64,000 nucleotides of DNA from Hemibagrus wyckioides (GCF_019097595.1 NC_080735.1:2838917-2902916), one strand, 5' to 3'. Positions 1 to 12,795 are shown, counted from the first letter of the stretch. Program-made: numbers and translations. Notes: a model not told the origin generated them from the letters alone.

Positions 1-650
1 ATGATTTATAATCACACTCTCTAGTGTTTATAATGATTTATAATCACACTCTCTGTGTTTATAATGATTTATAATCCCACTCCCAGTGTTTATAATGATT
101 TATAATCCCACTCTCTGTGTTTATAATGATTCATAATCCCACTCTCTGTGTTTATAATGATTTATAATCCCACTCTCAGTGTTTATAATGATTTATAATC
201 CCACTCTCTGTGTTTATAATGATTTATAATCCCACTCTCTGTGTTTATAATGATTTATAATCCCACTCTCTGTGTTTATAATGATTTATAATCCCACTCT
301 CTGTGTTTATAATGATTTATAATCCCACTCTCTGTGTTTATAATGATTTATAATCCCACTCTCGGTGTTTATAATGATTTATAATCCCACTCTCTGTGTT
401 TATAATGATTTATAATCCCACTCTCTGTGTTTATAATGATTTATAATCCCACTCTCTGTGTTTATAATGATTTATAATCCCACTCTCTGTGTTTATAATG
501 ATTTATAATCCCACTCTCGGTGTTTATAATGATTTATAATCCCACTCTCTGTGTTTATAATGATTTATAATCCCACTCTCGGTGTTTATAATGATTTATA
601 ATCCCACTCTCGGTGTTTATAATGATTTATAATCCCACTCTCAGTGTTTA
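1..650. repeat. 31-bp minisatellite, about 21 copies
   Basis: Tandem array of a 31-bp unit that begins ATGATTTATAATCCCACTCT and ends CTGTGTTTATA; successive ATGATTT starts at 64 and 95 give the period. Most differences between copies lie at one position (CTCTCTGTG, CTCTCAGTG or CTCTCGGTG). The array runs off the left edge, so its true length is unknown. Each unit carries TGTTTAT (forkhead-like) and TAATCC (OTX/bicoid-like) strings. No coding potential is seen. Confidence 0.95.
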
Positions 651-664
651 TGGTAATTCATACT

Positions 665-930
665 CTCCAGTGTCACCTAAATCAGGATGAGGTTCCCTTT
701 TGAGTCTGGTTCCTCTCAAGGTTTCTTCCTCTTACCATCTCAGGGAGTTTTTCTCACCACAGTCACCTCAGGCTTCTTATTAGGGATAAATACAAATAAA
801 TTTAAATATAAGTCTAATATTAATCTTGAACATTTTGTTCTGTATTGCTCATGTTGTGTAAAGCTGCTTTGAGACAATGTCCATTGTTACAGGTGCTGTA
901 CAAATAAAATGGAATTGAATTGAATAATCA
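665..930 (+). repeat. Dispersed fish retroposon 3' end, copy 1
   Basis: The stretch contains the familiar fish repeat signature GAGTCTGGTTCCTCTCAAGG, then a segment ending AAGCTGCTTTGAGACAATG, and a tail of GAATTGAATTGAAT. A second, shorter copy with the same ending and a longer GAATT tail is at about 32655-32836. The (TGAAT)-like tail suggests a retroposon 3' end. I cannot name the family without a repeat library. Confidence 0.7.
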
Positions 931-1811
931 ATGCTGAGATGACCAAAAGAAGCACTTTTCTACCATAAAGGTCCACATGTCAACTGGTCTGCTGTCTATA
1001 TCTTAACTTTAACAGACAAGTTACAGCTTTTCCTTCCTGAACCATCAGGTGGTTGCTATATAAAAACCCTTATACAGTATATATGCTGTGTGGAAAAGGA
1101 TTAAATCTTTATCTTTTCCTCACTTTTCCCTCAGACCACTATTCCAGACCAGCCTTCTGTAGGACATCAAACTCTTGGACACACCAGCAGCGAGCATTAT
1201 CAAGGAATCTCTTGGATCCGAAGAGTAGAAAGAATATCTTGATTGCTGACAGGGCTGTGCTCCAGAGAATAGATTAAATTCAGCTGAAGATGTTTTGTTT
1301 TCATCACTTTAAATATATCGTCTCTGCTTTTTCCATCTTTTGTCTTTCCAACATCCAGCCGTGTTCTTAGCATTTCAAGAGAGAGTTTCAAACAGGATCT
1401 TTTACAGCGTTATGAAATTTTAATGAACAAAGGTATTTGTATTTATTTATACCTTCGTGATTTTCAACTGCAAGCTTGTCATATTTTTTTTTACAAACAT
1501 TATAAAATAATATACAATTTTCTGCCTGAGTCATTCAGATTATTCAAATAGTTAGTGCCTCTAAGGTTGCCAAATATTCTTTGAGAAAATGCGTTTTGTT
1601 TTTTTTCTTTGCTGCCAAATTTAATGTGATGTAACATAAAAGTAAAAGTACATTTTAAAACAAAAAGGCTAACAGAATAATAAGAATAATAGGGAGCTAA
1701 TATTTTGTCATTCTGTAGTTAGTTCTGTTTGTTATCACTGCATTAATCATTTAATTTAACTCGATGGCTTCCACACTAACAGAAAAGAATAGCACTTGTT
1801 ATATCCAGCAC

Positions 1812-1850
<39 letters not shown>

Positions 1851-2170
1851 GCATTTCATTTCTATATCTCGTGCTCCAACCTTAATGAAGCCCCAAGATA
1901 CTACATTAAGGTCATGAACTCTATGTGTGCAGGATATAAGATATTGTAACTATATACATAGTTTTTTGCTTTTAAAACATTAATGTAATTTGATGTATGT
2001 ATTTAATGTTATTCTCTCTGCTAAAATAAATAAATAAATAAATGATAGGCTGACCTAGCGTTCCTCTACAGCTGACTTTACAGCTTTCTTTCAGTTTATT
2101 TCATAACTTTATTCCAAAAAAAAAATGTGTCACTGCAATGAGCTGTGCTTCTGATTAAGATAAACCGGCA

Positions 2171-2242
<72 letters not shown>

Positions 2243-3473
2243 GAAGTGAGTGAGTGAGTGAGTAATAAAAACAGAAACAAACATAAAAAGATATGTAAGA
2301 AAAAATCCGGATCTTGCTTTTTTGAGTCCAAGCTTCTGTTTCCAGATCCGTTGTCTTTCCATTTGGTTTATTATTTACATACTAATGGTTATTATTTAGT
2401 CATTGTTTACTGTTTGATGTTATTTTCCTACGTTTTAGGTTTTGATTTTTGTATTTCACCCAAACAAACTTGTGTCCTGCCTTTTCTTACTGCTCATTAC
2501 ACACCCGCACTGGAGACTCCAACTAACTAAATTCCTTTTTACTGTTATCACCAGTGGCAGACTGGGACAATAATTCAGGCCGGGAATTTGACTCCATCCC
2601 AGGCCATCTTTGCTGCTGCCATCACCACCATCCTGTTCATGTAATCCACCAGACTGCTAATCTTGTAGGGTAACCCTGTTAGTTGATGTAACAGGTAGAC
2701 TACCAGACCAATTCTAAATGAATAAATAGGCCTTAATGAGCACCATCTATACTACCACACCAAAAATAAATATAAAATTGGCTTACAGTTGTAAAAAAAA
2801 AAAAAAAAGGGATAATAAGAGATACACATTCAAATGGTGAAATATATATTTTATTTATTTCCAATGATCAAGTACAGTATATCAAAAGTGTCAGAAACAC
2901 AAACTTAACAAAAGCTATGACAGTGTAAGTAACAGATAACAATGTTCTCTGAATGGCATAAGAACAGACCAGTACGAGTAAACAGTAAGTCATTAGCACT
3001 AGCACACCAAAAAAAAAAGAAGAAGAAGAAATTTCTGGTCAAATTTGGCACGAGAAAATACTATATCCCCATTTCTAAAACACTGTGCTAGTTCGTCATT
3101 TTCTAACATGTTGCTACATCTTTTAAAACTTCTATAGTTATATATGTTTTTAAACATATTTTGTGCACACCATTAGCTTGCAATAAAAGACTTATTAGGT
3201 GATAGTTAACCTTAATTAATCTAATAGTTCATCTTCACCCTCTAACCCTTACACTCTCTATTCTACTTCTAAGCTATCTACTTGATTTCTTTATTTCTTA
3301 TATTAAAACTTTGACCCACTAACACTGATACTCTCTATTCTATCTACTGTTTATTCTTTTCAGTTATTATTATTAACAAAACATGCTACATGTGCTGCGT
3401 TAGACTAAACGAGACTTACATATACATATACCTACATACTCGTTTATTGGTTTGATTTTATCTATTGTAAGAT
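931..3473. other. AT-rich intergenic DNA with microsatellites, no gene seen
   Basis: No reading frame here has the look of a conserved protein. It holds (TTA)n at 1812-1848, (AAAT)n near 2026-2043, (GAAA)n at 2170-2242 followed by (GTGA)n to 2262, and poly(A) runs near 2793 and 3009. The remainder is unassigned AT-rich DNA. Confidence 0.7.
2169..2262. repeat. (GAAA)n then (GTGA)n microsatellite
   Basis: About 72 bp of GAAA repeats pass directly into GTGA repeats. It is purine-rich on the plus strand, so it could form triplex DNA. It is one of about ten GAAA/TTTC tracts in the window. Confidence 0.95.
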
Positions 3474-6019
3474 ATCACTACATTGTTCCTCACTCTGCTG
3501 GTATCACTACACTGTTCCTCACTCTGCTGGTACCACTACATTGTTCCTCACTCTGCTGGTATCACTACACTGTTCCTCAATCTACTGGTATCACTACACT
3601 GTTCCTCACTCTGCTGGTATTACTTACACTGTTCCTCACTCTGCTGGTATCCCTACACTGTTCCTCACACTGCTGGTATCACTACACTGTTCCTCAATCT
3701 ACTGGTATCACTACACTGTTCCTCACTCTGCTGGTATCACTACACTGTTCCTCAATCTACTGCTATCACTACACTGTTCCTCACTCTGCTGGTATCACTA
3801 CACTGTTCCTCACTCTGCTGGTATCACTACACTGTTCCTCACTCTGCTGGTACCACTACACTGTCCCTCACTCTGCTGGTACCACTACATTGTTCCTCAC
3901 TCTGCTGGTATCACTACACTGTTCCTCACACTGCTGGTATCACTACACTGTTCCTCACTCTGCTGGTACCACTACACTGTCCCTCACTCTGCTGGTACCA
4001 CTACATTGTTCCTCACTCTGCTGGTATCACTACACTGTTCCTCACACTGCTGGTATCACTACACTGTTCCTCAATCTACTGGTATCACTACACTGTTCCT
4101 CACTCTGCTGGTATCACTACACTGTTCCTCACTCTGCTGGTATCACTACACTGTTCCTCACTCTGCTGGTATCACTACACTGTCCCTCACTCTGCTGGTA
4201 TCACTACACTGTTCCTCACTCTGCTGGTATCACTACACTGTTCCTCACTCTGCTGGTACCACTACATTGTTCCTCACTCTGCTGGTATCACTACACTGTT
4301 CCTCAATCTACTGGTATCACTACACTGTTCCTCACTCTGCTGGTATTACTTACACTGTTCCTCACTCTGCTGGTATCCCTACACTGTTCCTCACACTGCT
4401 GGTATCACTACACTGTTCCTCAATCTACTGGTATCACTACACTGTTCCTCACTCTGCTGGTATCACTACACTGTTCCTCAATCTACTGCTATCACTACAC
4501 TGTTCCTCACTCTGCTGGTATCACTACACTGTTCCTCACTCTGCTGGTATCACTACACTGTTCCTCACTCTGCTGGTACCACTACACTGTCCCTCACTCT
4601 GCTGGTACCACTACATTGTTCCTCACTCTGCTGGTATCACTACACTGTTCCTCACACTGCTGGTATCACTACACTGTTCCTCACTCTGCTGGTACCACTA
4701 CACTGTCCCTCACTCTGCTGGTACCACTACATTGTTCCTCACTCTGCTGGTATCACTACACTGTTCCTCACACTGCTGGTATCACTACACTGTTCCTCAA
4801 TCTACTGGTATCACTACACTGTTCCTCACTCTGCTGGTATCACTACACTGTTCCTCACTCTGCTGGTATCACTACACTGTTCCTCACTCTGCTGGTATCA
4901 CTACACTGTCCCTCACTCTGCTGGTATCACTACACTGTTCCTCACTCTGCTGGTATCACTACACTGTTCCTCACTCTGCTGGTACCACTACACTGTCCCT
5001 CACTCTGCTGGTACCACTACATTGTTCCTCACTCTGCTGGTATCACTACACTGTTCCTCACACTGCTGGTATCACTACACTGTTCCTCAATCTACTGGTA
5101 TCACTACACTGTTCCTCACTCTGCTGGTATCACTACACTGTTCCTCACTCTGCTGGTATCACTACACTGTTCCTCACTCTGCTGGTATCACTACACTGTC
5201 CCTCACTCTGCTGGTATCACTACACTGTTCCTCACTCTGCTGGTATCACTACACTGTCCCTCACTCTGCTGGTACCACTACATTGTTCCTCACTCTGCTG
5301 GTATTACTTACACTGTTCCTCACTCTGCTGGTATCACTACACTGTTCCTCAATCTACTGGTATCACTACACTGTTCCTCACTCTGCTGGTATCACTACAC
5401 TGTTCCTCACTCTGCTGGTATCACTACACTGTTCCTCACTCTGCTCATATCACTACACTGTTCCTTACTATGCTGGTATCCCTACACTGTTCCTCACTCT
5501 GCTATCACTACACTGTTCCTCACTCTGCTGGTATCCCTACACTGTTCCTCACTCTGCTATCACTACACTGTTCCTCACTCTGCTCATATCACTACACTGT
5601 TCCTTACTATGCTGGTATCACTACACTGTTCCTCACTCTGCTATCACTACACTGTTCCTCACTCTGCTGATATCACTACACTGTTCCTTACTATGCTGGT
5701 ATCCCTACACTGTTCCTCACTCTGCTATCACTACACTGTTCCTCACTCTGCTGATATCACTACACTGTTCCTTACTATGCTGGTATCCCTACACTGTCCC
5801 TTACTCTGCTCATATCACTACACTGTTCCTCACTCTGCTGATATCTCTACACTGTTCCTCACTCTGCTGATATCACTACACTGTTCTCTATTCTGCTGAT
5901 ATCACTACACTGTTCTCTATTCTGCTGATATCACTACACTGTTCTCTACTCTGCTGATATCACTACACCATTCTCTATTCTGCTGATATCACTACACTGT
6001 TCTCTACTCTGCTGGTATC
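3474..6019. repeat. 29-bp minisatellite, about 87 copies
   Basis: Tandem array of a 29-bp unit that reads GGTATCACTACACTG followed by TTCCTCACTCTGCT. The unit has no stop codon in any plus-strand frame, and three periods equal 87 bp, so reading frames of 700-815 codons cross the array in all three frames. Variants include CAATCTACT for CACTCTGCT and TACCACTACATTG. From about 5430 the units degenerate into shorter or ATATCACTAC-type forms, and after about 5880 into TTCTCTATTCTGCTG forms. This is a satellite, not a gene. Confidence 0.95.
3529..4980. repeat. Two tandem copies of a 726-bp higher-order block
   Basis: Inside the 29-bp array, the variant order from 3529 recurs from 4255, a shift of 726 bp (25 units plus the one extra base in the TATTACTTACAC variant). 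The rare variants TATCCCTACAC, CTACTGCTATC and TGTCCCTCACTC reappear in the same order, so about 25 units were duplicated as one block. A shorter repetition with a 290-bp shift (10 units) follows from about 4688 to 4978. Confidence 0.85.
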
Positions 6020-6143
6020 ACACAAGCTAAACGTAACGCTCACAACTCTTCTGAACTTCCTAATTGTTTATTCTCATTAGCTAATTGTTTTCATTCAGTT
6101 AATTCCCTGTTATGTTATTTATTGTCAGTGTGTGTGTGTGTGT

Positions 6144-6212
<69 letters not shown>

Positions 6213-6691
6213 TGTCTGTCTTGCGGATGTAGAACTTGACACAGCTCCATCAGCTGCACGTAATCAGTGCCATATGAAGGCCAGCTATGTCACGTTCAAC
6301 AGAGCCTCCGCCAGAACTTCTGCTTCTTCTGCTTCCAGATTTGTGGCTAATCATCAAAGGAGGCCCATTTTTAGACTCTCGATGACCAACAGCATGGGAA
6401 AAAATCCAGATTCCTGCTCACGTATCATGTCGAGGCAGGCAGTTACGGGAAACTAATCAGCAGCAGAGTTTCTCTTACTGCGGCTGATCTCCGTCTAACA
6501 GCATCACGTCTCACGCTGCTTTATTCCTCTTACACCGCGACGAGGCGTTTTTATCCATTCAGAGTTACATTTCAACGTTTAAAGTATTTTGATGTTAATA
6601 AGATTGAAAGATTCTGATTACAAAGAAATCACAAAGTGGGGAAGACAGGGGAAGTTTTTTATATGAACATGTCCTTAATTTTATTTATAAG
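6020..6691. other. Non-repetitive stretch with a (TG)n array, no gene seen
   Basis: After a (TG)n tract at 6128-6222, about 450 bp (6225-6680) is balanced in base composition and free of simple repeats. The short open frame across it begins inside the TG tract and matches nothing I recognise. It might be conserved non-coding DNA; nothing specific can be assigned. Confidence 0.5.
6128..6222. repeat. (TG)n microsatellite
   Basis: Interrupted TG dinucleotide tract with TCTG interruptions. Alternating purine/pyrimidine DNA of this kind can adopt the Z form. Confidence 0.95.
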
Positions 6692-6707
6692 CTAAAAGAA
6701 AGAAGGA

Positions 6708-6766
<59 letters not shown>
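6692..6766. repeat. (GAAA)n microsatellite
   Basis: About 75 bp of AAAG/GAAA repeats with one early AAGG interruption, followed by unique sequence that leads into a (TG)n tract at 6893-6922. Confidence 0.95.
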
Positions 6767-6892
6767 TTTGTATTGCGTGAGCAGGTTCTTATTATCTGTT
6801 CACGGTGTTTATGTTTATAAGCGAGTGTAAAGTGATCATGTGACGTGTGTGAGCGAGCTGCTGGGTCTGATCTGAGGAGCAGCTGCTTTTGC

Positions 6893-6922
<30 letters not shown>
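6893..6922. repeat. (TG)n microsatellite
   Basis: Pure TG tract of about 15 units in otherwise unique sequence. Confidence 0.95.
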
Positions 6923-6926
<4 letters not shown>

Positions 6927-7002
6927 CATGGAAACACTTTTACAACATCAGTCTATTTAAAAAGGCCACAATGCTAAGTGTTTGATTGGCAGCATAAGCC
7001 CC

Positions 7003-7086
7003 CCCCCACACACACACACACATAGTCTCTCTCTCTCTCTTTCACACACACACACATGCACACACACATACACTCTCTCTCACTCC

Positions 7087-7127
<41 letters not shown>

Positions 7128-7240
7128 ACTCTTTCTCTCTCTCACACACACACGCACACACATACACATTCTTTCTCTCTCTCTCTCACACACACATACA
7201 CACACTCTTTCTCCCTCTCTCTCACACACACATACACACA

Positions 7241-7282
<42 letters not shown>

Positions 7283-7290
7283 TACACACA

Positions 7291-7336
<46 letters not shown>

Positions 7337-7338
7337 GT
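7003..7338. repeat. Compound (CA)n/(CT)n array
   Basis: Alternating blocks of CACACA and CTCTCT, several joined by the linker CATACACACACTCTTTCTC. The block alternation makes this a minisatellite of about 45-65 bp built from dinucleotide tracts. Reading frames in it on both strands are low-complexity artefacts. Confidence 0.95.
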
Positions 7339-7780
7339 CTCTCTGTCATGCTTTCTGATGAGATTGTGACAAAGAACACTACATAAGGAAAGTTCTGGAC
7401 TTTATAAAAGTTTTTAAACAAATGTTGTGATTTATTCAGAAATCACAGTGGTTACAGCGGTTTAACGAGAATGGGACAGAAACAAACAAACAAGACAACA
7501 AATAAAAGGACATTAAAAAGATGCAAGATAAGAAACAAACAAACAGCACATCACAGACCTGCTGCATTTAGTCGGCATTCAGACACACACCTGTGTCTCA
7601 GGTCTCTGTGGTGTGCACACATTTCAGATCTTATCCATTATTAAAAAATATCACCTTTTTTCCCTCAGCCTCAGTCTTCACACTTTAATCATACAGCAGA
7701 AATAATTCTGTACGTAACAGACACACAAATCTACACTATAAAACAAGTGTATTTTATGCAAGATTAATTTAGCATCAAAA

Positions 7781-7819
<39 letters not shown>

Positions 7820-7942
7820 AAATAATTATTGCTTGCTGTTGCACTAATAATTGTGTGTAGCTAAACTGGACAGCAAACACAACATGTATAAAGCCATTTC
7901 TGTCAGATATCCACATCTGGTGTATTTATAAATACTAATAAA

Positions 7943-7984
<42 letters not shown>

Positions 7985-8513
7985 TTTGTTGAGCAGGTGA
8001 TGTGTGTAAATCTAGATAAACATTTTGCTCGAGAGTAAATCATATCAACTATTATGATATAAAAAGTATGTTTCTTCTCTAAGCTTTATAAAGAATGTAT
8101 CGAGACTGCAGGCTCACACCTGTTTCACTGAGACATTCCTGTGTATTTGCCTCCGCACACACAAATACACACACACAAACACACACACACACATACGCTT
8201 TCCCCGGCTCTCTGATTCCGACACAAATTTCTTGCACATCCATGAAATGATTTACTCTCGAGCAGCAGTTGTTGCTCCGTGCGTGTCTGTTTTCTCAGCC
8301 TGTCGTGTTTGAACACACACACACACACACAGACACACACACACAGACACACACACATGCACGCACACACACGCACACACACACAGCAGGAGAAGCTTAG
8401 CATAGCATTCCTAGGACCACACATCTTGCAGACTGTGTGAAAGAGTTTCTTCACGATCCTCCTTCATGCCGTTCCCGTTTGGCTGTGGCTCCGTGACCTT
8501 CACACACTGTGCC
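7339..8513. other. Intergenic DNA with microsatellites, no gene seen
   Basis: Unique AT-rich sequence with (AAAT)n at 7777-7824, (AAT)n at 7946-7984, and interrupted (AC)n at 8147-8190 and 8313-8390. The stretch 8190-8300 is unique and contains TTTCTTGCACATCCATG. No coding exon is recognised. Confidence 0.65.
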
Positions 8514-10682
8514 GGTGTAATAGTGTATCAGTGTAATAGTGTAACAGTGTATCAGTGTATCAGTGTAACAGTGTAACAGAGTATCATTGTATTAGTGTAA
8601 CAGTGTGTCACTGTAACAGTGTATTAGTGTAAGAGAGTATCAGTGTAACAGTGTATCAGTGCATCAGTGTAACAGTGTAACAGAGTATCTGTGTAACAGT
8701 GTGTCAGTGTATCAGTGTAATAGTGTAAGAGAGTATCAGTGCATCAGTGTAAGAAAGTATCAGTGCATCAGTGTAACAGTGTATCAGTGTAACAGTGTAT
8801 CAGTGTAACAGTGTCAGTGTAACAGTGTGTCAGTGTAACAGTGTAACAGAGTATCTGTGTAACAGTGTATCAGTGTATCAGTGTATTAGTGTAAGAGAGT
8901 ATCAGTGCATCAGTGTAAGAGAGTATCAGTGCATCAGTGTAACAGTGTATCAGTGTAACAGTGTATCAGTGTAACAGTGTGTCAGTGTATCAGTGTATTA
9001 GTGTAAGAGAGTATCAGTGCATCAGTGTAAGAGAGTATCAGTGCATCAGTGTAACAGTGTATCAGTGTAACAGTGTATCAGTGTAACAGTGTCAGTGTAA
9101 CAGTGTGTCAGTGTAACAGTGTAACAGAGTATCTGTGTAACAGTGTATCAGTGTATCAGTGTAACAGTGTGTCAGTGTATCAGTGTAACAGTGTATCAGT
9201 GTATCAGTGTAACAGTGTAACAGTGTATCAGTGTAACAGTGTATCAGTGTATCAGTGTATCAGTGTAACAGTGTATCAGTGTATCAGTGTAACAGTGTAA
9301 CAGTGTATCAGTGTATCAGTGTAACAGTGTGTCAGTGTAACAGTGTGTCAGTGTATCAGTGTAACAGTGTATCTGTGTAACAGTGTATCAGTGTAACAGT
9401 GTGTCAGTGTATCAGTGTAACAGTGTATCAGTGTAACAGTGTGTCAGTGTAACAGTGTGTCAGTGTAACAGTGTAACAGAGTATCTGTGTAACAGTGTGT
9501 CAGTGTATCAGTGTATTAGTGTAAGAGAGTATCAGTGCATCAGTGTAACAGTGTATCGGTGTAACAGTGTGTCAGTGTAACAGTGTAACAGAGTATCTGT
9601 GTAACAGTGTGTCAGTGTATCAGTGTATTAGTGTAAGAGAGTATCAGTGCATCAGTGTAACAGAGTATCTGTGTAACAGTGTGTAAGTGTATCAGTGTAA
9701 CAGTGTGACAGTGTATCACTGTGACAGTATATCAGTGTAACAGTATATCACTGTAACAGTGTATCATTGTAACAGCGTAACAGTGTATCAGTGTAACAGT
9801 GCATCAGTGTAACAGTGTAACAGAGTATCTGTGTAACAGTGTGTCAGTGTATCAGTGTAACAATGTATCAGTGTAAGAGAGTATCAGTGTATCAGTGTAA
9901 CAGTGTGTCAGTGTAACAGTGTGTCAGTGTATCAGTGTATCAGTGTAACAGTGTGTCAGTGTAACAGTGTAACAGTGTGTCAGTGTAACAGTGTGCCAGT
10001 GTATCAGTGCATCAGTGTAACAGTGTGTCAGTGTAACAGTGTGCCAGTGTATCAGTGTAACAGTGTAACAGTGTGTCAGTGTGTCAGTGTGTCAGTGTAA
10101 CAGTGTATCAGTGTAACAGTGTGTCAGTGTAACAGTGTATCAGTGTAACAGTGTGTCAGTGTAACAGTGTATCAGTGTAACAGTGTGTCAGTGTAACAGT
10201 GTGCCAGTGTATCAGTGCATCAGTGTAACAGTGTGTCAGTGTAACAGTGTGCCAGTGTATCAGTGTATCAGTGTAACAGTGTAACAGTGTGTCAGTGTGT
10301 CAGTGTAACAGTGTAACAGTGTGTCAGTGTGTCAGTGTAACAGTGTATCAGTGTAACAGTGTGTCAGTGTAACAGTGTGCCAGTGTATCAGTGTATCAGT
10401 GTAACAGTGTAACAGTGTGTCAGTGTGTCAGTGTAACAGTGTATCAGTGTAACAGTGTGTCAGTGTAACAGAGTATCATTGTATCAGTGTAACTGTGTGT
10501 CACTGTAACAGTGTATCAGTGTAAGAGAGTATCAATGCATCAGTGTAACAGTGTAACAATGTAATAGTGTATCAGTGTAACTGTATAACAGTGTATCAGT
10601 GTAACAGTGTATCAGTGTCACAGTGTGTCAGTGTATCAGTGTAATAGAGTATCAGTGCATCAGTGTAACAGTGTATCTGTGT
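8514..10682. repeat. 8-bp satellite array, block 1
   Basis: Tandem repeats of an octamer, mainly GTGTAACA and GTGTATCA, with GTGTGTCA, GAGTATCA and GTGCATCA variants. A longer repeat is visible near 8700-9060, where combinations such as AAGAGAGTATCAGTGCATCA recur. Block 1 ends at a GAAA island. No coding potential is inferred. Confidence 0.95.
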
Positions 10683-10684
10683 GA

Positions 10685-10736
<52 letters not shown>

Positions 10737-10737
10737 G

Positions 10738-10784
<47 letters not shown>

Positions 10785-10810
10785 CGGGAGGAGATGACGT
10801 CAGGGCTCAG
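10683..10810. repeat. GAAA island plus junction module, copy 1
   Basis: A GAAA tract (10683-10783) is followed by a non-repetitive module GACGGGAGGAGATGACGTCA that continues GGGCTCAG (to 10810). The same module follows GAAA tracts at 11132, 13013 and 20355. This copy alone has the full CRE palindrome TGACGTCA (10795-10802); the other three read TGATGTCA. Confidence 0.9.
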
Positions 10811-11070
10811 TGTATCAGTGTAAGAGAGTATCAGTGTATCAGTGTAACAGTGTAACAGAGTATCAGTGTAACAGTGTATCATTGTATCAGTGTATCAGTG
10901 TAACAGTGTGTCACTGTATTAGTGTTTCAGTGTAAGAGAGTATCAGTGCATCAGTGTAACAGTGTATCAGTGTAACAGTGTCACTGTAACAGTGTATCAG
11001 TGTAAGAGAGTATCAGTGTAAGAGAGTATCAGTGCATCAGTGTAGCAGTGTAACAGAGTATCTGTGTAAC
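10811..11070. repeat. 8-bp satellite array, block 2
   Basis: About 260 bp of the same octamer family between two GAAA islands. It includes a TGTTTCAGTGTAAGAGAG variant and the GTGCATCA form typical of block 1. Confidence 0.95.
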
Positions 11071-11133
<63 letters not shown>

Positions 11134-11159
11134 CAGGAGGAGATGATGTCAGGGCTCAG
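11071..11159. repeat. GAAA island plus junction module, copy 2
   Basis: A pure GAAA tract of about 60 bp is followed by GACAGGAGGAGATGATGTCA and GGGCTCAG (11132-11159). The module then runs straight back into the octamer array. Confidence 0.9.
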
Positions 11160-12795
11160 TGTATCACTGTAACAGTGTATCAGTGTAAGAGAGTATAAGT
11201 GTAACAGTGTAACAGAGTATCTGTGTAACAGTGTGTCAGTGTATCAGTGTAACAGTTTAACAGTGTATCAGTGTAACAGAGTATCTGTGTAACAGTGTGT
11301 CAGTGTAACAGTGTGTCATTGTATCAATGTAACACTGTATCAGTGTAACAGTGTGTCAGTGTAACATAGTATCTGTGTATCAGTGTATTGGTGTAACAGT
11401 GTGTCACTGTATTAGTGTATCAGTGTATCGCTGTAACAGTGTATCAGTGTAACCATGTAAGACTGTATCAGTGTAACAGTGTAACAGTGTATTGGTGTAA
11501 CAGAGTATCAGTGTAACAGTGTCAGTGTAACAGAGTATTAGTGTAACAGAGTATTAGTGTAACAGAGTATCTGTGTAACAGTGTATCAGTGAAACAGTGT
11601 GTCAGTGTAACAGTGTGTCATTGTATCAATGTAACACTGTATCAGTGTAACAGTGTGTCAGTGTAACATAGTATCTGTATATCAGTGTATTGGTGTAACA
11701 GTGTGTCACTGTATTAGTGTATCAGTGTATTGCTGTAACAGTGTATCAGTGTAACCATGTAAGTCTGTATCAGTGTAACAGTGTAACAGTGTATTGGTGT
11801 AACAGAGTATCAGTGTAACAGTGTCAGTGTAACAGAGTATTAGTGTAACAGAGTATCTGTGTAACAGTGTATCAGTGAAACAGTGTGTCAGTGTAACAGT
11901 GTATCATTGTAACAGTGTGTCAGTGTAACAGTGTATCATTGTAACAGTGTATCATTGTAACAGTGTTTTAGTGTATCAGTTTAACAGTGTATCAGTGTAT
12001 CCATGAAACAGTGTGTCAGTTTAACAGTGTATCAGTGTAGCAGTGTGACAGTATATCATTATAACAGTGTGACAGTGTATCAGTGAAACAATGTATCAGT
12101 GTATCATTGTAACAGTGTATCAGTGTAACAGTGTGAGAGTGTATCAGTGAAACAGTCTATCAGTGTAACAGTGTATCATTGTAACAGTGTTTTAGTGTAT
12201 CAGTTTAACAGTGTATCAGTGTATCCATGAAACAGTGTGTCAGTTTAACAGTGTATCAGTGTAGCAGTGTGACAGTATATCATTATAACAGTGTGACAGT
12301 GTATCAGTGAAACAGTGTATCAGTGTGTCAGTGTAACAGTGTATCATTGTAACAATGTATCACTGTAACAGTGTATCATTGTAACCGTGTATCATTTTAA
12401 CAGTATGTCATTGTAACAGCGTGTTATTGTAACGGTGTATCATTGTAACAGCATGGCAGTGTATCATTTTAACAGTGTGTCATTGTAACGGTGTATCATT
12501 GTAACAGCGTAGCAGTGTATCATTTTAACAGTGTGTCAGTGTATCAGTGTAACAGTGTATCAATGTACCAGTGTAACAGTGTAACAGTGTATCAGTGTAA
12601 CAGTGTAACAGTGTATCAGTGTATCAGTGAAACAGTGTATCATTGTAACGGTGTATCATTGTAACAGTGTAGCAGTGTATCATTTTAAAAGTGTGTCAGT
12701 GTATCAGTGTAACAGTGTATCCGTGTAACAGTGTGTCATTGTAACAGTTTATCATTTTATCAGTGTATCAGTGTATCATTGTAACAGTGTAATAA
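11160..12795. repeat. 8-bp satellite array, block 3
   Basis: Octamer array with its own variant set: GTGTTTTA, GTGTATTG, GTGTAACC and ATTGTAAC forms. Variant order repeats with a period of about 300 bp; the series around AACCATGTAAGACTG at 11452 recurs near 11752 as AACCATGTAAGTCTG. It ends at an AT/A-rich island. Confidence 0.95.

Noticed and set aside
3452..5899. Three overlapping open frames of 709-815 codons on the plus strand
   Set aside because: The 29-bp unit is stop-free in all phases; the frames are shifted readings of the same satellite.
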